Origin: JADCRZ01 sp037718865
Lineage (GTDB): Bacteria; Bacteroidota; Bacteroidia; Chitinophagales; Chitinophagaceae
Reading direction: 5' to 3'
DNA: 64,000 nucleotides
Assembly (NCBI GenBank): GCA_037718865.1
Contig: JBBJMP010000031.1
Span: 1 to 64,000 of the forward strand
The notes under the pieces were generated by a model. It saw nothing but the letters and a program-made list of their open reading frames with translations. It made no database searches and was not told where the DNA came from. A program made the position numbers and the translations under genes. Below are positions 28,201 to 34,812 of the stretch, in pieces (position 1 is the first letter of the stretch; the number at the start of each line of letters is the position of its first letter).

Positions 28201-29146
28201 TTACCATCCGACAAAAACGTTAGATTCAGTTTTGGCGAGTGCACCTTACCAGCTGGATTACATTACATTGAAGACCGGTTTAGTTACCGTCGCCGGTCTG
28301 GATGTGGAACGTTATGAAAAGGATAGCTCTTTCATAGCCAATACCATTACCATTGATAAGCCGCTTTTAACTGTTTACCGGGACAAGAAGCCGCCATCCT
28401 CACCCTATAAAAAAACTAAGCCTCTTCCTGTTGACATGATAAAAAATATTTCTTTTCCTGTTTCAGTGCAAAGCATTCAATTTGATGAGGGTACTATTAC
28501 CTATAGTGAAAAAAATGGAAACTCCCGAAAGCAGGGCGACCTGTTGCTTACCCGTGTAAGCGGAATTCTTGAAAACATTAAGAACAATCATTTGCTGGAT
28601 GACGACTCGCTCTCACTCACCTTTAAGGCAAGCCTTATGGACTCGGCCCATATTACCCTCAGCCTGAAAGAATCCTATACTGATTCATTAAGTGGGTTTT
28701 TATTAAAAGCCAAGATAACATCTGCAGACCTGTCTGTTGCAAATCCTGTTCTTGTACCGCTATTGAATGTAAAAATTGCTTCCGGGTTTTTGGATTCAGT
28801 TTCATTGCTGGCTGTTGGCAGGCAAGACGTTGCACTGGGAGAAATGAAGTTGCATTATCATAAGCTTGGCGTACGGTTAGTGAAAGATGGAAAACCTGAC
28901 GAATCAACCTTTTTTCAACATGTATTTAGCTTTTTTGCAAATACATTCGTGATCAAGAGTAAGAATACGAAACGGATTGGAACTATTTTTTCAAAACGTT
29001 CAACCGAACAATCTTTTGTAAATTATATAGTGCGGACAAGTTTAAGCGGTATAATGAGCACCGTTGGAATTAAAAGTGGTCGTAAATATATGAAGCAATA
29101 CAAACGGGAATTAAGAGCCAGTAAACGACCTCCGATAAAGCTGTAA
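25295..29146 (+). CDS. very large AsmA-like envelope protein
   Basis: A 1283-residue protein with one N-terminal membrane anchor (residues ~14-32, SLAVAGVLTIILLAVQLWFV) and a long extracytoplasmic remainder of beta-strand repeats. The start of the mature part (IEIELKQLDLNLWSNRLQVH, then a VSVRVGSIWGLLFHKKLLLD block) has the pattern of AsmA/YhdP/TamB-type bridge proteins, which span the periplasm and move phospholipids or assist outer-membrane assembly. Repeated phrases such as 'LDSLxLYNPVIxV' recur along the chain. The C-terminus ends in a basic helical tail (GIKSGRKYMKQYKRELRASK). Assignment to the AsmA superfamily is by pattern only, and DUF748-like relatives are an alternative. Confidence 0.65.
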   Translation: MAVIKPKPVNRIIKRSLAVAGVLTIILLAVQLWFVQNARTVFKQYIAEQSQGKIEIELKQLDLNLWSNRLQVHEAELVSTDTLNEPITYHVSFSSVSVRVGSIWGLLFHKKLLLDSLKLYNPVIQVIQWRKDTTRVVLKDELSIPQEMGKVYNSLFNALEEFAVRRIIIDNAAISLINKIKPGSQPVTVSNIFFDLARTPVRNGDSTSFRNREQTIELRSSHQDIALPGGRHHISFKSFRLRLLRQTIELDSCTVTAMPTDSLKSNYRVFFKKLSLTGVDFSALSGKNLIKADSVYCENPFFDLNLYRSDAVEKKTEIPDPNKIIRELTGNLDLTFVGVKNAGIHFDINGKTKRSFFNSNKDNFEIKRFRVNPDSLQPVSIASFNMTLRDYHLYNEDSSSMFSFDSLHFLNNKIVLNNFAILSSAGRTKLRNLVDIRVPYFELSQLDWYQLIFEQNMVAKEAVLNNPVINFTRTRSGTPGKKFDLFETLLNLDSLVALNNVSVINGEVNGRLGSTTSFSVQNIDFNIYSNKLLRSTNKEGLRSAVEHLSFSKGELRLKDITAQLQDARYTGNNLIYANKIAISGQGDKIAATVHNVLIDNLQLDDNADNIEVDGLQWEEATVALKAFPYGNNGNKDNSSSIHLRNISGNNTQLNFSNGPANISSYVQTLKASSLYKEGNKPIRVEGFIVAGNDLAVNSNTVKLNADSYKVTGSDSSSLTGFRMRRIKGIDTLNIRSSYVKFSTELNDLFANDQHLSYVHATAPVIDLNKWDTARGTPDSSVVQSPVHIDELTATEADITISTHYKDSVAVLRIPRSDKSMIQARRIAISGEGLQIDSVLVNTTAATFVKRTGEKSGVEGKIDMTLSNITFGKKDGKIHWSGFINDLNLVNANGLQTGKSKKGIRFEQATLGNLNLSSDFLPDLNQLLKANMAAWLHIPRGEFIDSSRTLKWYNANYVNSTRTLSLDSFVYHPTKTLDSVLASAPYQLDYITLKTGLVTVAGLDVERYEKDSSFIANTITIDKPLLTVYRDKKPPSSPYKKTKPLPVDMIKNISFPVSVQSIQFDEGTITYSEKNGNSRKQGDLLLTRVSGILENIKNNHLLDDDSLSLTFKASLMDSAHITLSLKESYTDSLSGFLLKAKITSADLSVANPVLVPLLNVKIASGFLDSVSLLAVGRQDVALGEMKLHYHKLGVRLVKDGKPDESTFFQHVFSFFANTFVIKSKNTKRIGTIFSKRSTEQSFVNYIVRTSLSGIMSTVGIKSGRKYMKQYKRELRASKRPPIKL

Positions 29147-29289
29147 TAACTTGGACAAAGCGTAAAAGCAAGCTGTTGCCATCAAATTTTTAAAAAATAG
29201 CTTAATTATTATCTGATTCGAGAAGATGTTTTTGCCACCCTGCGAAATAAAAGGCAGCATGCACCGTTAGTATTATTACGCTGATTTTA

Positions 29290-29943
29290 ATGAAATTCCT
29301 ATTACTTTTAATGATGGTTTCTCCTCAAGTAAACACAACTGACAAAGCAGTGCCGGAACTTTTGGTGTTCAGGCATAATAAACAGATACCTGCTACGATA
29401 GAGACGAATGTTCTTAAAGCACTGTCTTTTTATCCGGAGTTGAAGAATACCCCGATCAGGTTCATTTTCAAAAAAAACCTAAGAACTTCCGTAATGCAGG
29501 CCCAGCCTGTCTTCGGGACACTGCTCCGGAAAAGAAAAAGCAGGAATTACAGAATTAATATAAGCGCTCAGTTCAGGCTAACACATTCTGAAATACCGAT
29601 TCATCAGATCCCTGATGACGTTATGATAGGATGGATTGGGCATGAACTGGGGCATATCCTGGATTATGAGAGCAGAAGTAATACCGGGATGATTTCGTTT
29701 GGTTACAGGTATTATCTTTCACCGGGATATGTTAAAAATGCAGAGATCGTTGCCGATACCTACGCTGTTAATCACGGCCTTGGAAACTATATCATTGCAA
29801 CTAAACGGTTTATCCTAGGTCATGCAGAACTGCCCCAGGTGTATAAGAATAAAATTGCCAGGCTGTATCTGTCGCCTGATGTTATCGTTGAACAGGTAAG
29901 AAAACTGGAAGAAAAGAAGCTGGAACAACCGGTCCTAAGATAA
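29290..29943 (+). CDS. small exported HExxH metalloprotease-like protein of unknown family
   Basis: The 217-residue product has a short hydrophobic start (MKFLLLLMMVSPQVNT) and a central zinc-type motif in VMIGWIGHELGHILDYESRS (HELGH), followed about 35 residues later by AEIVADTYAVNHGLG. There the Glu and Asp could complete a gluzincin-like site. No peptidase family is clearly recognisable beyond this. C-terminal residues are charged and helical (VRKLEEKKLEQ). It stands alone after the AsmA-like gene. Proteolytic activity is inferred from the motif only. Confidence 0.7.
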   Translation: MKFLLLLMMVSPQVNTTDKAVPELLVFRHNKQIPATIETNVLKALSFYPELKNTPIRFIFKKNLRTSVMQAQPVFGTLLRKRKSRNYRINISAQFRLTHSEIPIHQIPDDVMIGWIGHELGHILDYESRSNTGMISFGYRYYLSPGYVKNAEIVADTYAVNHGLGNYIIATKRFILGHAELPQVYKNKIARLYLSPDVIVEQVRKLEEKKLEQPVLR

Positions 29944-30145
29944 TTGTTACAGCCAGCTACCCGGTTTGTAAAATCCCTTAAGTATCCTTGCCATTAGCAA
30001 TATCTATACCTACGACTCTTCATGGCCGTGGTTGGAGAATCAAGCAACGTGACGACCCGTTGATTTAGATCGACAACGGTTTCGCTGCACATTTGACAAT
30101 CATTTTGTTAGGAAGCCGTTGTACAGAAGAACACCACGGGTAGGG

Positions 30146-31474
30146 TCACACTACATTTCTTCCGGACATTCTTAAAAACCGTATGATTAAAAAGCCGGAT
30201 GCCAGCGTGAGGCCGATGATAAAGCCCAGCCACATGCCCGAAGCACCCATATTAAAAACAAAGGCAAGTGCATAACCTGCGGGCAAGCCAATTACCCAAT
30301 AAGCAATGGCAATCAGTAAAGTCGGTATCTTAACGTCTTTGATGCCCCTCAGCAGCCCTGCACCAATGGCCTGTGTACTGTCCGATATTTGAAATACGGC
30401 AGCGAACAATAGTAGCAGGCTTGCCATTTGTAATACTTCTGCATTTTTATTAAAGGCTTTTGGCAATTCGTAACGAAACAATATAAATCCCAGGGCACAG
30501 AAAGTGCCATACACTAAGGCGGTAACCAGCGTGCTTTTTCCAATCACCGAAATTTTAGGCCAGTCCGAGCGGCCATATGCATTACTTACCCGGATAGATC
30601 CGGCCTGGGAAAGCCCGATCGATACCATGAAAGTAAAAGAGGCGCAACTGATTGCTATCTGGTGAGCCGCCTGGGCTATGGCGCTTATGGTTCCTATGAT
30701 GAGGCCCGAGACAGCAAAGGCGCCTACTTCCATTCCAATTTGCAAACTGCTGGGAACACCGATATGGAGCAAATCAACCAGCGTATGAGATCTCAACTTC
30801 CATTGCCTTCTACTCACCGCCACGTACCTGCGAAAGGTGGAATGTTTCAAAATTACTATACAAAGGACAATAAAAATTAATGAACGGGTTATCAATGTGG
30901 CCCACCCGGCTCCTACCAGCTCCAATCGCGGAAATCCCCAATTGCCGTAGATCAGGAGCCAGTTCAACAGGATATTTACAGGCATGGCACCAAGGGAGAG
31001 AAGCATGGCCGTCCTGGTAAATTCCAGCCCATCGGTAAACTGTTTTAAAGTCATGAACAGCAATGTGGGAATGATCGATATTCCCATCAGTTGCATAAAA
31101 GGCAGGGCTAACTTCACCACTTCAGGGTCTTGTCCCAGGTAGTGCAAAACGTTCTTGCTGAAGATCAATGCTAATGAAATGAGTATAGCTGTGAATGCGC
31201 AGAGGCAAAAACCATTGAAAAGATAATGCGAGACCAGTTGACTATCGCGCCGGCCGTGAGCCATCGAAACCATTTGTGATACAGAGATGGTCATACCGAT
31301 CCCAAGCACCAAAGGAATATTGATGGCGTTGATAACCAGTGATGCCGCAGCCAGTTGTTTATAACTTATGGCTCCTACCATGGCTGTATCAATAATGTGC
31401 AGCGCCATTTGAGCCAGTTCACCGATAATTATAGGAATGGCCAATCGTATTGTTTTTGATGCTTCTACCCGCAT
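30146..31474 (-). CDS. MATE-family multidrug/sodium antiporter
   Basis: A 442-residue polytopic membrane protein with the usual MATE length and about twelve hydrophobic segments. The N-terminal half begins TIRLAIPIIIGELAQMALHIIDTAMVGAIS, matching the P.....L.......D....G block of MatE domains. The second half repeats it (HIGVPSSLQIGMEVGAFAVSG, with the RVSNAYG block after it). MATE pumps export cationic drugs and metabolites with Na+ or H+ influx. The gene is monocistronic, and nothing near it suggests a specific substrate. Confidence 0.95.
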   Translation of the reverse strand: MRVEASKTIRLAIPIIIGELAQMALHIIDTAMVGAISYKQLAAASLVINAINIPLVLGIGMTISVSQMVSMAHGRRDSQLVSHYLFNGFCLCAFTAILISLALIFSKNVLHYLGQDPEVVKLALPFMQLMGISIIPTLLFMTLKQFTDGLEFTRTAMLLSLGAMPVNILLNWLLIYGNWGFPRLELVGAGWATLITRSLIFIVLCIVILKHSTFRRYVAVSRRQWKLRSHTLVDLLHIGVPSSLQIGMEVGAFAVSGLIIGTISAIAQAAHQIAISCASFTFMVSIGLSQAGSIRVSNAYGRSDWPKISVIGKSTLVTALVYGTFCALGFILFRYELPKAFNKNAEVLQMASLLLLFAAVFQISDSTQAIGAGLLRGIKDVKIPTLLIAIAYWVIGLPAGYALAFVFNMGASGMWLGFIIGLTLASGFLIIRFLRMSGRNVV

Positions 31475-31632
31475 ACCTGCAATATAAAATAAGGATGTGA
31501 AGGTATGATCAACAGAAACAGGATCTAAGGACCCTTATATAAATAATAATAGTCAACGGGGTCTGGCTACTGGTAGCTATTATGCATTCGTTATATGCAT
31601 CCAGGCCAATCGATTTCCGTACATTAGCTCTA

Positions 31633-32103
31633 ATGCGAACGCCCACCTTGAAGGAAATTAAACAAGAACTTGAAAACCTGCCTGCTTCAGGTGTAATGGA
31701 TTTAATGCTGAGGCTCATCCGGTCGCGGAAGGAAAATAAAGAACTCATCAGTTACCTGCTATTCGAATCGCATAATGAAGCCGGCTATATTGAAAGCATA
31801 AAAGAGGAAATCGATAGAGCGTTTAGTGTATTACCGGCGGCCACTAGATACCTTACGAAAAAAGCGCTTCGAAAGATACTACGATCCATTACCAAATATG
31901 CCAGGCAGATAGGGTCGAAGCAGGCCGAAGTGGAGCTGCGAATTTATTTTTGCAAAAATTTTAAAACTTACGGGATTCGTTCAGATAAAAATGCTTCCCT
32001 GCAAAATATTTACCTCCGGGAAATAAAAAAGGTTGACGGTCTCATCATACTACTACATGAAGACCTGGGGCATGATTACAAAAGGATGCTTGATGATTTA
32101 TGA
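31633..32103 (+). CDS. conserved-looking cytoplasmic protein of unknown function
   Basis: From the ATG at 31633 the product is 156 residues and begins MRTPTLKEIKQELENLPASG. The upstream ATG at 31582 adds 17 residues of poor character. The protein is helical and strongly basic in the middle (YLTKKALRKILRSITKYARQ), with no signal peptide or membrane segment. I recognise no domain. It is divergent from the MATE gene and ends 174 bases before the convergent chaperone gene of the usher-like locus, with a terminator between. Confidence 0.65.
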   Translation: MRTPTLKEIKQELENLPASGVMDLMLRLIRSRKENKELISYLLFESHNEAGYIESIKEEIDRAFSVLPAATRYLTKKALRKILRSITKYARQIGSKQAEVELRIYFCKNFKTYGIRSDKNASLQNIYLREIKKVDGLIILLHEDLGHDYKRMLDDL

Positions 32104-32206
32104 TTTTTAGAAATCATGAAAAGGTTATAAAATTCCTGTACGCCCAACCAGAAAAATATATGCTTATCATAGTAAAGTCAGGTATGGTGGCTATATATAA
32201 AAATTA

Positions 32207-32240
32207 AAAATGAGGCTGCCTCATTTTAGATGGAGACGGC
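32207..32240 (-). terminator. terminator of the chaperone gene (left boundary of the usher-like locus)
   Basis: AAAATGAG and CTCATTTT flank GCTGC in a perfect hairpin (32207-32227). Read on the minus strand, downstream of the chaperone stop, it is followed by a T-rich run. The overlapping segment 32214-32240 has arms GGCTGCCTCA and GAGACGGC, which are the exact reverse complements of the arms of the terminator at the right end of the locus. Confidence 0.65.
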
Positions 32241-32276
32241 CTCATGAATTATAATGGTGCTTTATCAGGCCGGGTT

Positions 32277-33080
32277 CTATCGAACTTCAATCTCTTTTTC
32301 CAACGCCTCCAGAGCCAGATCCTCATCAAGGTCAAGAACCGCCAGGGCTGAATACTTTCCAGATGAAAGATTACCAGGTACAACTAATTTAATTTTCCTT
32401 GCTCCTCCTGGAAATACTGGAAATTCTATATTATTAAGTTTTGTTTCCTTGCCGCTGGCAACGTTTGTCAATTCCAGGTGCGCCTTGCAATGGAGCATTA
32501 CATCTCCGGTATTGGCCATGGTGAATTCATAACTATTCTTCTCACCGGCTACCGATGTAAATGAAACGGCTTTAGCTTCCTTACGGGTTAAGTAGGGAGG
32601 AGTTTGATATATATGGATGCCTACTCTTACTACTTCATTTATTTTAGTGCTCACCTTCTTTTTATCTCTGGAAGTACTGTCTTGTTCTGAAACACTTTGC
32701 AGGAATAACATGGCCCATTTCATTTCTTTAGCCATAGCCGGATCAGCAGGCACCCTTAATTTCACCAGCAGGTTTTTGCTTTCCCCGGGTTCCAGTTCAA
32801 TAAGATCCTTATCCACAGATACCCAGTTTGCGCAGGAGCGTAACAGTGTATCAGCTTTATAATACTCGTGTGATCCGGTGGAATCCCTCAGCCAATCGGC
32901 CAGGTTCGCCTCAAAAATCATTTTCTTTCGCGAAAGGTTGGTAATAGTGATCGCCTGCGACTCGGTGTTTCCCGGAGCCAGGTGATAATCCAGAATAGAA
33001 GGTTGAATACTGATCTGCTGGGCTTGTGCCGCGCCACATACAGCAATAATAAATGCAATGGCAAGGATGATGGATTTCAT
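32277..33080 (-). CDS. PapD-like periplasmic chaperone of the usher-like locus
   Basis: A 267-residue secreted protein (signal MKSIILAIAFIIAVCGAAQA) made of Ig-like domains. The N-terminal part (QISIQPSILDYHLAPGNTES, then AITITNLSRKKMIFEANLAD) has the pattern of periplasmic pilus chaperones and of COG3121-type proteins. The residues LIELEPGESKNLLVKLRVPA followed by MKWAMLFLQS match the strand that in PapD-like proteins carries subunit-binding residues. The C-terminal domain (YEFTMANTGDVMLHCKAHLE) is also Ig-like. It is divergent from four small secreted proteins and a large barrel protein, as expected for a subunit chaperone in a chaperone-usher-type pathway. Function is inferred from fold pattern plus context. 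Confidence 0.7.
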   Translation of the reverse strand: MKSIILAIAFIIAVCGAAQAQQISIQPSILDYHLAPGNTESQAITITNLSRKKMIFEANLADWLRDSTGSHEYYKADTLLRSCANWVSVDKDLIELEPGESKNLLVKLRVPADPAMAKEMKWAMLFLQSVSEQDSTSRDKKKVSTKINEVVRVGIHIYQTPPYLTRKEAKAVSFTSVAGEKNSYEFTMANTGDVMLHCKAHLELTNVASGKETKLNNIEFPVFPGGARKIKLVVPGNLSSGKYSALAVLDLDEDLALEALEKEIEVR

Positions 33081-33133
33081 AGTTATTTAGATTTTATACA
33101 ATAAAGAAGCCTTTGTTACGTCAATTCATTGAT

Positions 33134-33625
33134 ATGTTCAAAAACAGCAAAATTTCGCGTTTATTGTTCACTAACGTAATATTATTCATTGTTGGTATTC
33201 GAATATGTTATTGTCAGGATCTAAATAACTATTTGACCATTTCCAGCTCAATAAGAAATGTTAACCTGAACAATGTAACCGCGCTCGAAACGGAACAGGT
33301 TCAGGCCAATGCTTTCAGCATTACTATTCAGTCAAGACATAATACATTTAGCGTGTACGCCATCATATCCTATAACAGCAGTAGTAATGGATATGTTCTT
33401 CCATTAAATATGTATGCTGTCAAACTGAACAATGTAGCCCCCTCCAGAACAGCCAATTATTCTAAGATACCTATAACCGGAAACAACCAGGTGATCATCC
33501 AGGGCGTTAGAACAAATAACCAGCCTGTAACCTACACTTATGACATGTATTCAGGCCCGGTGGGGTTCGATACACCTCCCGGCACTTATAACGCCACCAT
33601 AATATTTACCATGACCCAGCAATGA
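33134..33625 (+). CDS. secreted surface-subunit-like protein 1
   Basis: The start is best at ATG 33134, which gives a signal peptide (LLFTNVILFIVGIRICYC then Q). A TTG at 33113 in the same frame would add seven residues. The mature part of about 135 residues is beta-rich (ISSSIRNVNLNNVTALETEQ) and ends with the same alternating hydrophobic strand as the other three small proteins (PPGTYNATIIFTMTQQ). Pilin-type subunits of spore-coat-U or WxL-like type end in a comparable strand (GTYT.T...T). Its stop overlaps the next gene's start (ATGA), so the two are translationally coupled. Confidence 0.65.
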   Translation: MFKNSKISRLLFTNVILFIVGIRICYCQDLNNYLTISSSIRNVNLNNVTALETEQVQANAFSITIQSRHNTFSVYAIISYNSSSNGYVLPLNMYAVKLNNVAPSRTANYSKIPITGNNQVIIQGVRTNNQPVTYTYDMYSGPVGFDTPPGTYNATIIFTMTQQ

Positions 33626-34134
33626 GCAGCTTTCAACTATATGTTACCGTTATTTTTCTCTGCTGCTTCCCGGTACTAGGCAGGGCGCAAAAATCTTTAA
33701 GTGGGGCTATAAACCCTTCTTTAGTCATTCAATCTATTGTAGCCTTCGACCTCACGTCCAATTCTTCCCCTACCGTAACCTTTACTAACGGTGCTGATTA
33801 TACAAATGATTATACTGTTTCCAACTTTAATACTATAAGTGTGAAGTCCAACCTGCCATGGAACCTCTACATTTCATCCGCCACAGCTAATTTCAGCAAT
33901 TCCGGAGTTAATTCTACTCCTGTTACACCCGCTTCTATCCTGCAATACGCCGTTGAAGGCAAGAACAACAAGGTAGTACTATCTACTACTTCACAATTAC
34001 TAAACTCCGGATCACCCGGCAATAACAGCGCACCCGGCAACCGGTTTACTATTAGCTTCACGGCTAAGCCGGGATACAACTACGGACCGGGCACCTATAC
34101 CATCTCCACGGTTTATACCATCACCGCGCAGTAA
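33622..34134 (+). CDS. secreted surface-subunit-like protein 2
   Basis: This 170-residue protein has a signal peptide (LYVTVIFLCCFPVLGRAQ). The rest is a beta-sandwich-like chain: LSGAINPSLVIQSIVAFDLT, then FNTISVKSNLPWNLYISSAT, closing with GPGTYTISTVYTITAQ. The phrase VKSNLPWNLYI aligns by eye with VQSNRPWAVTV and VKSNRPWAVTV in the two other subunits, so this is a diverged paralogue. Start ATG overlaps the previous stop by two bases. It probably encodes a minor or adaptor subunit, since the two high-similarity subunits are elsewhere in the locus (inference). Confidence 0.65.
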   Translation: MSSFQLYVTVIFLCCFPVLGRAQKSLSGAINPSLVIQSIVAFDLTSNSSPTVTFTNGADYTNDYTVSNFNTISVKSNLPWNLYISSATANFSNSGVNSTPVTPASILQYAVEGKNNKVVLSTTSQLLNSGSPGNNSAPGNRFTISFTAKPGYNYGPGTYTISTVYTITAQ

Positions 34135-34273
34135 TCTTCAATCTGTTTTTTGGATTTTTTCCATTTCTGAGAATTTTTCAGGGGGCCATCGTTTTGTAGT
34201 TAACTGACTTTCACGTGATTGTGTTTTGGCATGTGCTTGGGATTAACCAGCATAACCCTAAAGAAACAATATC

Positions 34274-34762
34274 ATGAAAAAAGTCATCTTCTCCATCGCA
34301 ATCATCCTTTCAGGTTTAATCTCTTTAAAAGCCCAGACTTCAGCTACTGCAAGCCAGACCGTAACATTAATTCTGAAAAATGCCATCAGCATAAATATCA
34401 CATCAGCAACGGGTACCAACTTTACTTTCAATAACAGTGACGAATATCTTAATGGAGAAACAAACGCCAGTGCCACTACCCTCCAGGTTCAATCTAACCG
34501 CCCATGGGCAGTAACGGTGAAGACTACTTCAGCTAACTTCAGCGGTCCGGCTGCTCCAGCCGCTCCAATGCCTTCTTCAGTGCTCGGCGTGCGTTTAAAT
34601 GGTGGAACAACCTTTGCTGCTTTGTCCACTACGGCAACGGCCCTTACAAGCGGAGAAAGAGGAAACGCTTCTTTCAGCGTAGACTACAAAGCTACCCCGG
34701 GTTTTACTTACGATGCAGGCACTTACGCCATTTCTGTTGTTTACACTGCCACACAGCAATAA
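34274..34762 (+). CDS. secreted surface-subunit-like protein 3 (major-type)
   Basis: A 162-residue secreted protein (signal MKKVIFSIAIILSGLISLKA). The mature part, rich in Thr, Ser, Ala and Asn, contains AISINITSATGTNFTFNNSD, VQSNRPWAVTVKTTSANFSG and FSVDYKATPGFTYDAGTYAI, ending SVVYTATQQ. It is closely similar along its length to the 161-residue protein after the barrel gene. Such small, Thr/Ala-rich exported proteins with a C-terminal beta-strand resemble SCPU/WxL/DUF4402-type surface subunits. A GNRA-capped terminator lies 25 bases downstream, so most transcripts may end here, consistent with high expression of this gene relative to the barrel (inference). Confidence 0.7.
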   Translation: MKKVIFSIAIILSGLISLKAQTSATASQTVTLILKNAISINITSATGTNFTFNNSDEYLNGETNASATTLQVQSNRPWAVTVKTTSANFSGPAAPAAPMPSSVLGVRLNGGTTFAALSTTATALTSGERGNASFSVDYKATPGFTYDAGTYAISVVYTATQQ

Positions 34763-34786
34763 GCAAAATAGGATATGCGTTTTAAC

Positions 34787-34812
34787 AGCCCTTGGTAACA
34801 GGGGCTTTTTTT
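34787..34812 (+). terminator. intrinsic terminator/attenuator between subunit and barrel genes
   Basis: An eight-base-pair stem (AGCCCTTG with CAGGGGCT, one G-T pair) closes a GTAA tetraloop of GNRA type and is followed by TTTTTTT. The start codon TTG of the barrel gene (34811) lies at the end of this T-tract. The hairpin would end most transcripts after the subunit and allow some read-through into the barrel gene. Confidence 0.8.
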
